55,201 nucleotides of DNA, taken from the IMG/VR virus record IMGVR_UViG_3300022200_000056, positions 1 to 55,201 of that record; one strand, given 5' to 3'. The notes below the pieces were generated by a model, which was not told the origin of the DNA, did no database searches, and saw only the letters and a program-made list of their open reading frames with translations. The stretch is from a virus. The position numbers and the translations under genes were made by a program. Every line of letters begins with the position of its first letter. Position 1 is the first letter of the stretch. Positions 25,080 through 32,306 of the stretch are shown here, in pieces.

Positions 25080-25520
25080 ATGGCGAGAAAAATTCATGAA
25101 TTTGTGATAGAAGGAGAGCCAGCGTCAAAGGCTAACAGCCGAAAGATTGTTAAGATAAAAGGGCGCCCTGTGTCAATTAAATCTGACAAGGCTAGAAATT
25201 ATGTGAAGCAGTTTGGGGAGCAATGCCAGAAGATAAAAGATTTATTTACTGGCGATGTCTGTGTTGAGATGTTGATTTATTATTCAACAAGGAGACCTGA
25301 TCTTGATGAGAGTTTAATATTAGATTGCATGCAGGGATACATATACGAGAATGACAGACAGGTCAAAGAGAAGCATATATACTGGGGCTTGGACAAATGC
25401 CGACCAAGAACTGTCATCAGAGTGTCGGCTTTGGAGACAGGTAATGTCCCAAGCGATCTCAGACGCATATCTGGACGACATGAAACCGAAACTGGAAGTG
25501 ATCAGATGGCTGGAGAGTGA
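25080..25520 (+). CDS. RusA-like Holliday junction resolvase
   Basis: The 146-residue protein has the RusA layout: an N-terminal strand FVIEGEPASKANSRK, then RRPDLDESLILDCMQGYIYENDRQVKE, in which the repeated Asp residues supply the metal site. It ends at the expected place with KEKHIYWGLDKCRP. RusA-family enzymes cut four-way junctions, a step after annealing recombination. It is divergent from the nuclease block, separated by a 69-base shared control region. The last 25 residues are low-confidence and overlap the next gene. Confidence 0.85.
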   Translation: MARKIHEFVIEGEPASKANSRKIVKIKGRPVSIKSDKARNYVKQFGEQCQKIKDLFTGDVCVEMLIYYSTRRPDLDESLILDCMQGYIYENDRQVKEKHIYWGLDKCRPRTVIRVSALETGNVPSDLRRISGRHETETGSDQMAGE

Positions 25521-25659
25521 GGACTTCGAAACCGTTTGCGACTTTGCCGCGCTCAATGCGGAGCGAATGCGTCAACACTTTGTTGACATCTTGGAATCTA
25601 AACCAGCGATTGCCAGATACAAGGGAAGAAAACTAAAAGATGTAATAGTTAATTATTAA
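25444..25659 (+). CDS. Small hypothetical protein overlapping the RusA gene
   Basis: The 71-residue protein starts at MSQAISDAY, with a GGAGAC box a few bases upstream of ATG 25444; the longer reading from 25351 lies inside rusA and is dropped. It is helical and acidic with the phrases VIRWLESEDFETVCDFA and MRQHFVDIL. I recall short proteins of this kind beside phage replication genes, function unknown. It overlaps RusA by 77 bases in another frame. Confidence 0.68.
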   Translation: MSQAISDAYLDDMKPKLEVIRWLESEDFETVCDFAALNAERMRQHFVDILESKPAIARYKGRKLKDVIVNY

Positions 25660-25720
25660 TATAATATAACTAGTATATATTTATATATATTTATAACTAG
25701 TAATAACTAGTAACTAACAA
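25660..25720. repeat. AT-rich array of TAACTAGTA palindromic half/full sites (origin or operator candidate)
   Basis: TAACTAGTA occurs at 25667, 25694 and 25704 within about 60 bases made almost only of A and T, with ATATAT runs between. It lies directly upstream of the primase-helicase promoter. The same ACTAGT-centred sequence recurs as an array at 36.25-36.33 kb. An origin of replication or a repressor/activator site are both possible. Confidence 0.55.
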
Positions 25721-25736
25721 CCATCAAAATTCTGGC

Positions 25737-25765
25737 TTGACAGTTTCTCCGCTTGGCAATATCGT
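25737..25765 (+). promoter_or_regulatory. Sigma70-type promoter for the primase-helicase
   Basis: TTGACA is followed after 17 bases by TATCGT; the expected start is near 25772, about 18 bases before the ATG. The minus-35 matches consensus exactly. The TAACTAGTA array lies just upstream, placed where a regulator would act. Confidence 0.6.
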
Positions 25766-25789
25766 TGTATGTGTTCGTGGAGGAACGCT

Positions 25790-27559
25790 ATGAGTATTGA
25801 TGAAAGTTTACGCAGTAATGCGATCCGTCTGGGTGTGGGGCAACACAAAGTCTCATGCCCTTTTTGTTCTCAACAGAGAAAGAAGAAGGGGGAACGAACC
25901 CTCTCGCTCAGAGTTCAGTCAGAAGAAGTTCTGTATCAGTGTTGGCACTGTCAAAATTCTGGCGCCGTTAAATTAAGGGAAGACTATAAACCAGTTAAGA
26001 GGGAAACGATGACACCAGTTGCACCAGCAGTTAAAAAGAATTGGCTTGAGTTAGATCAAGACGCTATCGCATGGCTAATGTCGAGGGGGATTAGCGAGAT
26101 AACAGCAAAGACTGCTGGGGTAAAGAGCGCCAATCACTACATCAGATCTGTCGGAAGTGAGACATCATGTGTCGTGTTCCCTTATTCAAACGATGGGCAA
26201 CAGTATGCCGCAAAGATTAGGGCGATAAAAGATAAAGGGTTCTCTTGCCAGAGCAACCCGCAAACATTTTTTAACATCGAGAATGTGGACATTGGTGACG
26301 ACTTGATAGTTTGCGAGGGCGAGATGGATGTACTTGCCTTCATGGAAGCAGGTTTTAAGAGTGTTGTATCTGTGCCTAACGGAGCGGTCATGAAGGTTAA
26401 TGACAGCCCAGTTGAGCCAGCTAACGACAACAAGTTTCAGTTCCTTTGGAACGCCAAAAAGTTTTTGGATAAAGCGAATAAGATTATCATTGCTACAGAC
26501 TCAGATGAAGCTGGTCAGGCGATGGCAGAAGAGATTGCCAGAAGGGTGGGCAAGAATAGATGTTGGCGAGTGTCATACCCCGATGATTGCAAGGATGCCA
26601 ACGATGTTCTAGTTAAGCATGGGAAAAAAGTTCTAGAGAACTTACCTAACAAAGCAACCCCGTGGCCTGTTGCAGGACTGTATGATGCCGAACATTTTTA
26701 TGATGCAGTTGATGACATCTATAACAATGGCATGGGGAAGGGGGCAAGCACTGGCTACCACAATGTCGATGAGTTCTACACTGTGGTTGAAGGACAGTTG
26801 ACTGTGGTGACAGGACACCCATCGTCAGGTAAGTCCGAGTTCATCGATCAGATTATGATTAACATGGCTCAGAACGATGACTGGAAGTTTGCTATTTGTT
26901 CTTTCGAAAACGAACCCCGTCTTCATATAGCAAAGTTGATATCAAAATATTTACGCAAGCCGTTCTTTGCTGGGGCAACACAGCGTATGTCTCAGCATGA
27001 CTTGGACTACGGTAAGCAGTTCATTCAATCACACTTTACTTTCCTCTATCAGGCTGACGGTTCGCTTGCCACTATCGATGACATCATTGACCGACTAAAG
27101 GCGGCGGTCATGAGACACGGTGTGAAGGGCGCGATCATTGACCCATACAATTACATTCAGAAGAGTAGGGATATCAGCGAGACAGATTGGATCTCAGACA
27201 TGCTGACTAAGTTGCGCGTGTTTGCACAGGCTCACGATATCCACCTTTGGTTTGTGGCACACCCAACAAAGATGTTGCGCGGCGCTGACGGTAAAGTTCC
27301 TGTGCCGAAGGGTTATGATATCTCAGGTTCAGCCGCTTGGTTTGCGAAGGCAGACATTGGATTGACTGTCCACAGACCTGACCCTAAAAGATCTGAGTCA
27401 GAGGTTCACATTTGGAAATGCAGGTTCTCTTGGGTTGGTAAACAGGGCGACACAAAGATTTATTTTGACCCAGTGACATCAACATATTTCCTGCCAACAG
27501 ATGACTTTCCTACGCCAATGCAAGTTCCGCAATATCAGCCAGAGGATGTACCATTCTAA
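25790..27559 (+). CDS. Primase-helicase (zinc finger, TOPRIM, DnaB/Twinkle-type helicase)
   Basis: The 589-residue protein combines an N-terminal zinc finger (CPFC at 23-26, CWHC at 51-54), a TOPRIM primase core (CEGEMD at 175-180, ATDSDEAG at 235-242) and a RecA-fold helicase (Walker A GHPSSGKSE at 342-350, FENE after the next strand, GAIIDPYNYI as Walker B), like T7 gp4 and Twinkle. It should unwind the fork and prime the lagging strand. The start at 25790 has GAGGAA five bases upstream; an earlier in-frame GTG/ATG lies in the promoter and is not used. It is the only core replisome protein recognised in the window. Confidence 0.92.
   Translation: MSIDESLRSNAIRLGVGQHKVSCPFCSQQRKKKGERTLSLRVQSEEVLYQCWHCQNSGAVKLREDYKPVKRETMTPVAPAVKKNWLELDQDAIAWLMSRGISEITAKTAGVKSANHYIRSVGSETSCVVFPYSNDGQQYAAKIRAIKDKGFSCQSNPQTFFNIENVDIGDDLIVCEGEMDVLAFMEAGFKSVVSVPNGAVMKVNDSPVEPANDNKFQFLWNAKKFLDKANKIIIATDSDEAGQAMAEEIARRVGKNRCWRVSYPDDCKDANDVLVKHGKKVLENLPNKATPWPVAGLYDAEHFYDAVDDIYNNGMGKGASTGYHNVDEFYTVVEGQLTVVTGHPSSGKSEFIDQIMINMAQNDDWKFAICSFENEPRLHIAKLISKYLRKPFFAGATQRMSQHDLDYGKQFIQSHFTFLYQADGSLATIDDIIDRLKAAVMRHGVKGAIIDPYNYIQKSRDISETDWISDMLTKLRVFAQAHDIHLWFVAHPTKMLRGADGKVPVPKGYDISGSAAWFAKADIGLTVHRPDPKRSESEVHIWKCRFSWVGKQGDTKIYFDPVTSTYFLPTDDFPTPMQVPQYQPEDVPF
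26628..26643. repeat. Dispersed palindrome site, 1 mismatch
   Basis: AAGTTCTAGAGAACTT lies inside the helicase gene (encoding KVLENL). Confidence 0.5.
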
Positions 27560-28014
27560 TGAGTAATCAATCAGACTACGGCACTAAAGAATTACATCGT
27601 CGTCATCTTGTAAGGCCAGAGTTCATAGGTGGTGGACACTCCATACGAGTGAGGGTAATCGATCAAAAAGTTCTAGATAACTTATTGCTTTCGAAGAAGA
27701 TTAAACTTGATCATTATCAAACGCTGGACTCCATGATGATTGAGCATTATAACTCAACAATAGGATTGCGTGCTCAAACATTTGAGCCAAAAGTAAAGGG
27801 AACATCTTCTGATTACACCGACAAATATGCGATGGCGAGAAGCAAGGTGAGAAAAGTTTTGGAAGAGGTGAGAGAAAATTTGGGGCGGGAAGTTTATAAA
27901 ATACTGAGAAGTATTCTTGAGGATGTGCCTTTGACCAAGGTTCAAATGATGTGGGTTGAGGCTAATGGAAACATGAAAAGATTGATTAATATAGTGGGGA
28001 AGTATTATGGATAG
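27559..28014 (+). CDS. Hypothetical protein coupled to the primase-helicase
   Basis: The 151-residue basic protein starts within the TAATG overlap. Residues 25-80 include RVRVIDQKVLDNLLLSKKIK and a helix with LDSMMIEHYNSTIGL. The C-terminal half is helical (ARSKVRKVLEEVRENLGREV, then KRLINIVGKYYG). The pattern resembles short proteins with a C-terminal HTH that accompany phage helicases, but I cannot name a family. It ends eight bases into the next gene. Confidence 0.7.
   Translation: MSNQSDYGTKELHRRHLVRPEFIGGGHSIRVRVIDQKVLDNLLLSKKIKLDHYQTLDSMMIEHYNSTIGLRAQTFEPKVKGTSSDYTDKYAMARSKVRKVLEEVRENLGREVYKILRSILEDVPLTKVQMMWVEANGNMKRLINIVGKYYG
27668..27683. repeat. Dispersed palindrome site, 2 mismatches
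   Basis: AAGTTCTAGATAACTT lies inside the 27559 gene (encoding KVLDNL), about 1 kb from the site in the helicase gene. Confidence 0.45.
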
Positions 28015-28318
28015 ACTTGGTAAACAAATACTTGGTGAGGCTATGGATGTGATTGATGCTAGAGGGGATCACTATGGATCTCCGTATAAGAATTGGAAAA
28101 CGATAGCGGATTTCTGGACAATTTATCTTAGAGATAAGTTGAAAGATGGGGAAAGTATATCAGCGACAGATCATGGGTTGATGATGGATCTGGTGAAAAC
28201 GGCTCGCGTTATGACTACGAATGGTCACTGGGATAGTATGCTTGATAAGTGTGGGTATGTTGCCGCAGCCGTAGAATGTTTTGAAGAAGAGAGAAAAAGG
28301 TTTGACGAGGCTGAATAA
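28007..28318 (+). CDS. DUF6378/MazG-like protein
   Basis: The 103-residue protein has the all-helix layout I associate with DUF6378: ILGEAMDVIDARGDHYGSP, KNWKTIADFWTIYL, DHGLMMDLVKTARVMTTNGH, DSMLDKCGYVAAAVECFEEE. The order of acidic helices resembles MazG-type nucleotide pyrophosphohydrolases, so a nucleotide-pool role is possible, though the full metal-binding ExxE pattern is not clear. It is the last gene of the helicase operon and is followed by a strong terminator. Confidence 0.78.
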   Translation: MDRLGKQILGEAMDVIDARGDHYGSPYKNWKTIADFWTIYLRDKLKDGESISATDHGLMMDLVKTARVMTTNGHWDSMLDKCGYVAAAVECFEEERKRFDEAE

Positions 28319-28337
28319 TATCAATAATATAAAACCT

Positions 28338-28400
28338 GCATGAAGGTCATGCGTTTCCTCCCAAACTAAAGGGGGCGGCTAATCACCGCCCCCTTCTTTT
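28338..28400 (+). terminator. Rho-independent terminator (two hairpins)
   Basis: The main stem is AAGGGGGCGG / CCGCCCCCTT (28369-28378 and 28386-28395) with a 7-base loop and a CTTTT tail. A smaller GCATGA-AGG-TCATGC hairpin precedes it at 28338-28352. It closes the plus-strand helicase operon against the convergent minus block. Confidence 0.85.
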
Positions 28401-28431
28401 ATGTGTTAGAATTACACAGATGTGTGTAGTT

Positions 28432-29330
28432 CTAGATGTTAGGCATCATGCTGTTGCTATCAATCGACATGTCTGCACGAGTTGATGCGCGACCGTTGAG
28501 GTAGTTGATCCATGTTCGCGCTAGCAATATTGACATCACATCTGCTGTCACCTTGTTGCGGTTAGCAACGCGGATCTCAGTAATTTTTGTCAGGAAGTAA
28601 CGCACTGGTGAGCGCACACCCTTGCCATGGTTTGACGCGAGATCGTTTAGGAACTCGCATACCTTCTCATCATCGCCGCTCTCTGCAACGATGTGAACAA
28701 CGCCGCAAGAGGCGGCACTGGGATCAATGTGCTTTTCTTAGTGATCTTAGATAGCCTGATTGCTTTCTCAAGAACATTAGTGTCAACCTCATCAACGTAA
28801 AACTTGCGAAGTTCATCGTTCGTAAGGCGAACATTCTTTGTGTTTGCATGACCGCTCTTGTATGCCACGATGTGGCGAAGGACAGAGCCTGTCATCGATG
28901 GGTAAGGAACGCCCATGATGGTGAACACATCCATGTTTGAACGGTTCGCGCCGACATCCATGTGGATAAACGACTCTGGATCAATGCCAAAGATGGCGTG
29001 AGTGATGAACGGTTTGCCAGCGCGAACGCATGCGCTCAAGCGGTTCTGTCCATCCTTCAAGTAACCATCCTTGCCAAAGGCCAAAGTGGCATTAGTCAAA
29101 GACCAATTGCCGCCCAACATGTCCTTGGCGTATGTCTTAATCTTCTCCGTCTTCTTTGTACGGTTTCCGATGTTGAGGTTTTCAAGGATGTGTTCCGCCA
29201 AGAACGGTGTGACCTCAATCACACGAGAGTTCTGTGGTGGGTTCTTGATCAGTGAGTAAAGATTTTCAATCTGATCTGACGGATCGAGCGATGAGTTCAA
29301 GCCGCGCTGTTTTGAGATTACTGAAAGCAT
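28432..29330 (-). pseudogene. ParB-like DNA-binding protein gene split by a -1 frameshift
   Basis: Frame A (29330 down to 28647) gives 227 residues with ITEVTPF-type start, NRTKKTEKIKTYAKDML, LKDGQNRLSACVRAG and DVGANRSNMDVF, like phage ParB-fold proteins whose DGQNRL resembles the ParB/Srx nucleotide motif. It loses sense after LAALFTSL. Another frame then reads on coherently: AESGDDEKVCEFLNDLAS, then VRSPVRYFLTKITEIRVANR, ending at 28432. Joining them needs a -1 shift around 28680-28700. No good slippery heptamer is seen, so a mutation or sequence error is more likely than programmed shifting. Intact length would be about 298 residues. Confidence 0.72.
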
Positions 29331-29610
29331 GTTGCTTTCCTTTCTCCCCCATGTCCGTTTGTCGGGGGTCTGTTGCCTTGCCCAAGGGCTTACACATGTC
29401 TCCCAATGGTGGGCAGTCCAAAGGAAACTGAAAAGTTCTATAAAACTAATTAATAAAATTAAAACTATTGGCCGTCATAATATTGGTGTTGGGAAGAGCG
29501 CCACCAATAACGCTCTTCCCTGTGTGCTGGTCAGTGAGGGAAAGGAGAAACCCCGATAGGCAACACTAACCTAAACGCCTACACACATGCGTTAACCAAC
29601 CCTATCGGGG
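29331..29610 (-). promoter_or_regulatory. Structured 5' leader of the ParB-like gene
   Basis: This 270-base non-coding stretch has several perfect inverted repeats: CCCCGATAGG / CCTATCGGGG (29551-29560, 29601-29610), GGGAAGAGCG / CGCTCTTCCC (29491-29500, 29511-29520), a CCCCC/GGGGG stem near 29346-29368 and GCCC-TT-GGGC near 29379. An AT-rich zone at 29440-29470 and a palindrome site at 29433 mark a probable promoter. The outermost stem could also terminate the upstream gene. Confidence 0.5.
29433..29448. promoter_or_regulatory. Dispersed palindrome site, 2 mismatches
   Basis: AAGTTCTATAAAACTA is intergenic, in the AT-rich part of the ParB-like gene's leader. Confidence 0.5.
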
Positions 29611-29850
29611 TAACTGGTTGTCAAATCTAATGTGCGGCTCATCACAAATCAATGTGATCTTTGGATTATTCTTCCATGAACCGAAGAAATTTTCAACACG
29701 ATAATGCAAGTCAGAGTGGTTTGCATCAAGGTAACTTGAACACTCCGCATGAGTTTTGAATTTAGGATCAGACCACTGAGCCTCTAACTCAGATGTCACC
29801 TCTCCGTTAAACGAAAAGGTGGTGAGAATAATAATAGCGTACTCATTCAT
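29602..29850 (-). CDS. Small hypothetical protein with hydrophobic N-terminus
   Basis: The 82-residue protein starts at MNEYAIIIL with GGAAGG seven to eight bases upstream; ten earlier codons overlap the upstream membrane gene and are rejected. The first 15 residues are hydrophobic, like a weak signal or anchor. The rest is acidic with one Cys pair far apart (AECSSYLD, ITLICDEP), which might form a disulfide if exported. No family is recognised. It overlaps the preceding gene by eight bases. Confidence 0.62.
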   Translation of the reverse strand: MNEYAIIILTTFSFNGEVTSELEAQWSDPKFKTHAECSSYLDANHSDLHYRVENFFGSWKNNPKITLICDEPHIRFDNQLPR

Positions 29851-30022
29851 CTCTAAACCTTCCTGATCTTGACATGGCATATGCAGATGTAATCATCATA
29901 AGCATGCCAATAAGCATAACAAGACAACCCAGCACAAGGCTATAGGTGTCTGGCAATTCAGCGACAGACATCCCTGCTTGTATAACGAGCAGAGAGGATA
30001 CAAAAATTATAGGCCAGATCAT
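29843..30022 (-). CDS. Small two-helix membrane protein
   Basis: The 59-residue protein starts at MIWPIIFVS with AAGGAG six bases upstream; the longer frame begins in the leader. It has two membrane segments, about residues 2-20 and 28-47 (LVLGCLVMLIGMLMMITSAY), and a basic tail (MSRSGRFRDE). A membrane anchor or inhibitor role within the MoxR/VWA operon is possible; a holin is less likely given the location. Confidence 0.65.
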   Translation of the reverse strand: MIWPIIFVSSLLVIQAGMSVAELPDTYSLVLGCLVMLIGMLMMITSAYAMSRSGRFRDE

Positions 30023-30032
30023 TTCATTCTCC

Positions 30033-30314
30033 TTATGATTTAAGTGATGCGCGACCACAGTGTGGGCATTCATGTAACATCATGTCTACATGGTATTGGA
30101 ATGTGTCCTCATCCATAAACTCATACGGCGAGTGGCTTGCTGAGAACATGGGCGCGATCACACCGTAATCGCCGCTCAGTTTTGTTTCCTCATAGCAGTC
30201 ATGAAATACCTTGCGGTTTTCCAAAGCGCCCTCAGCGTCATAGTAATCATCAACATGTGGCAGATACCTTATGCCACGGTATGAATATTCAGGTGCGTTA
30301 TCCCAACTAATCAT
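30033..30314 (-). CDS. Small acidic protein with C-terminal CxxC
   Basis: The 93-residue acidic protein is rich in Tyr and Asp and ends with HECPHCGRASLKS, half of a zinc knuckle; other possible ligands are His residues in FQYHVDMMLHE. An AAGGAG box precedes the ATG. No family is recognised. It sits between the 261-residue gene and the small membrane gene in one transcription unit. Confidence 0.65.
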   Translation of the reverse strand: MISWDNAPEYSYRGIRYLPHVDDYYDAEGALENRKVFHDCYEETKLSGDYGVIAPMFSASHSPYEFMDEDTFQYHVDMMLHECPHCGRASLKS

Positions 30315-30324
30315 GATTATCTCC

Positions 30325-31110
30325 TTATAGATTGTCGAGCAGTGTGCCCAAGACGAACGCCTTGGTTCTGCGGTTTAGTAATTCAATGGCAGACTGAAGG
30401 TTTTTTGAGTATGCATGAACCTTCTGCGTCTCGCCTTTATCTGACAACAAGTCAGTGCTATCATGGTTATGCACCACAAGCCATCCGATTTGGACATCAG
30501 GCACACTCTTTTTCCAAGTGACCGTCTTTACCTTGAAGGCAGTGGCAGTCTCTGGCAGTGCATCGAAAATTATGTCTGCCTTTTTTGCATGCATAACAAA
30601 CCTCTTGCCTGATCCTGACATCAGCATAGCAAGACCTTCTAAGAACACGTTGCGATACCAAGTCAACTTTAGACCCACACGATTAGTACATGTGTAATCG
30701 CTAGTTTTCTCATGCTCAATATATGTGTCCTTTGCATTGGATTCCACCACCCCAAGACCCATGCACCGTATGTAATTATCCGACAGAACACGTTGTGCAA
30801 GTGCGAAGGTTAGGTCTGCATGTTTTTTCATTGGGTTGAAGGTATTCTTTGATGTCTTTGCATTGGCAAATTGGCGATAGTCTCTAACCTGATTGACCAT
30901 ACTCTGCATGTACTTAACCACAGCACTCTCAACACCGAAGCAATGTTCATCAAAGAATTTATCAACATCAACGCTGATGTCAAATTTGCTTCTCCCCCTG
31001 AGGATTAGGCAAACCAAATCGTTTGGCATCTCCCAAGTTTTTGCCATGTCATTGATTGCCTTCTTACACTGCATCGCAGATAGATAATTCTTTTTTAATT
31101 GTTCATTCAT
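30325..31110 (-). CDS. Hypothetical protein of the MoxR/VWA operon
   Basis: The 261-residue protein starts at MNEQLKKNY; the four preceding codons are the GGAGACTACA ribosome box. N-terminal half: helical with basic patches (LRGRSKFDISVDVDKFF). C-terminal half: alternating strands (KADIIFDALPETATAFKVK, VQIGWLVVHNHDSTDLL) ending in a helix. No catalytic or nucleotide-binding motif is seen. It lies directly downstream of the VWA gene with a 36-base gap, so it is a candidate substrate or partner for the MoxR/VWA pair. Confidence 0.68.
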   Translation of the reverse strand: MNEQLKKNYLSAMQCKKAINDMAKTWEMPNDLVCLILRGRSKFDISVDVDKFFDEHCFGVESAVVKYMQSMVNQVRDYRQFANAKTSKNTFNPMKKHADLTFALAQRVLSDNYIRCMGLGVVESNAKDTYIEHEKTSDYTCTNRVGLKLTWYRNVFLEGLAMLMSGSGKRFVMHAKKADIIFDALPETATAFKVKTVTWKKSVPDVQIGWLVVHNHDSTDLLSDKGETQKVHAYSKNLQSAIELLNRRTKAFVLGTLLDNL

Positions 31111-31146
31111 TGTAGTCTCCAATCATAAGAGGTTAAGATGGCGGCA

Positions 31147-32274
31147 CTATGCCGCCACCTGTATTCTTGTTGTTTCACCGATGGGTGCATCATTGCAATC
31201 CATATCGGTTGATACCCATAGCACTGGGTAATCTGGTGTTTCATTCGGATAGTCGAAGATGCCCATGTCAGTCAGGTAAACCATAGCATCGCATGGTATC
31301 TGATTGTCATAGACATAATCGAATACAGGCATGACGCGAGTGCCGCCTCTACCCTTGGCCTCGACACCGTTGATGTACTCGCCTTGAGCATACTCAGTCA
31401 CAGACTGAACCTCAGCATCGCAGACGATCAATGTGATAGAGCGCGGATTAAAATCCTCAATCAACTGGTTGAAGACACCAAGGAAATATTCCTGCTCACG
31501 CATCGATACACTGCCACTGCTATCCCAGCCCAGCACGATGTCACCGACACCGACACGATCAACTGCTGGCATGTATATGCCTTGGGTGTAGTACACTTTG
31601 CGATTGCACCGCCGCCATGTGTAATCTTCTGGCTGATCACCGCCAACAAATCTGCGGATCACATCCATCCAATCAACTTGAGAACGCCGCATGCGCGACA
31701 CCATCTCTTTAATCTTAGATGGTAGTTTGCCAGCGTTCTCAGCCGCCTGTGCCGCCATGAAGACACGCTGGTCTACATCTGCCGCCATCTGCTCCAGATC
31801 GCCCTGAGAGGGCTGTGAGCCGTCTTCATTGGATGCATCCATGACGATGCCCCATGATGGCTGATCCGCGCCGCCATCAGACTGAGGCAACAGGTCAAAT
31901 ATTTTCTCTGCCGCCATGCCTTTGTACTGCTCACTGAACAGGCCATCTTCTGGCAGGACAAAGCCGCCATCGGTGAGGATGTCATTGATGGCGTAGTCGG
32001 TGGCGATGTTCCATTTTTTATGATCACGATCACCGCGCCGCAGATGATGTTTCATCACGATGTGCATGACCTCATGAGCGATTACGCCCTTGATCTCATC
32101 CTCACTGTGACGGTCAACGAAGGGCTCTGCCCAGATGATCTTCTTGCCATCGGTTGCCATCGTCTCGATGCTATCATCTTGTACAAAATGACATCCAAGT
32201 GCGATGCTACCGAAGAAGGGGTGCTTGACCATTAGACTGGTCTTGCACCGTGCAATTTTTAGATTAGCATCCAT
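31147..32274 (-). CDS. Metallopeptidase-like/VWA protein (DUF2201 type), MoxR partner
   Basis: The 375-residue protein has two domains. Residues 1-150 are a zincin-like domain with HEVMHIVMKHH (His 67, Glu 68, His 71), and residues 240-375 are a von Willebrand A-like domain with the MIDAS motif DSSGS at 251-255, a later Thr (GRGGTRV) and Asp (LTDMGIFD). This matches DUF2201 proteins usually paired with MoxR ATPases. The linker is Gln/Asp-rich. VWA partners of MoxR bring substrates by metal-dependent binding. The start at 32274 follows a GGAGACTA box. Whether the HExxH domain cleaves anything is unknown. Confidence 0.85.
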   Translation of the reverse strand: MDANLKIARCKTSLMVKHPFFGSIALGCHFVQDDSIETMATDGKKIIWAEPFVDRHSEDEIKGVIAHEVMHIVMKHHLRRGDRDHKKWNIATDYAINDILTDGGFVLPEDGLFSEQYKGMAAEKIFDLLPQSDGGADQPSWGIVMDASNEDGSQPSQGDLEQMAADVDQRVFMAAQAAENAGKLPSKIKEMVSRMRRSQVDWMDVIRRFVGGDQPEDYTWRRCNRKVYYTQGIYMPAVDRVGVGDIVLGWDSSGSVSMREQEYFLGVFNQLIEDFNPRSITLIVCDAEVQSVTEYAQGEYINGVEAKGRGGTRVMPVFDYVYDNQIPCDAMVYLTDMGIFDYPNETPDYPVLWVSTDMDCNDAPIGETTRIQVAA

Positions 32275-32290
32275 GCTAGTCTCCATAAAA

Positions 32291-32306
32291 AAGTTCTATA
32301 TAACTT
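32291..32306. promoter_or_regulatory. Dispersed palindrome site, 1 mismatch
   Basis: AAGTTCTATATAACTT lies between the MoxR and VWA genes, just ahead of the VWA ribosome site and overlapping the last two bases of the MoxR gene. Confidence 0.55.

Noticed and set aside
28640-28740. Programmed -1 frameshift in the ParB-like gene
   Set aside because: The A-rich stretch nearby is not a proper X-XXY-YYZ heptamer in the right frame, and a stop in the new frame lies upstream of most of the overlap; kept only as a frameshifted gene.
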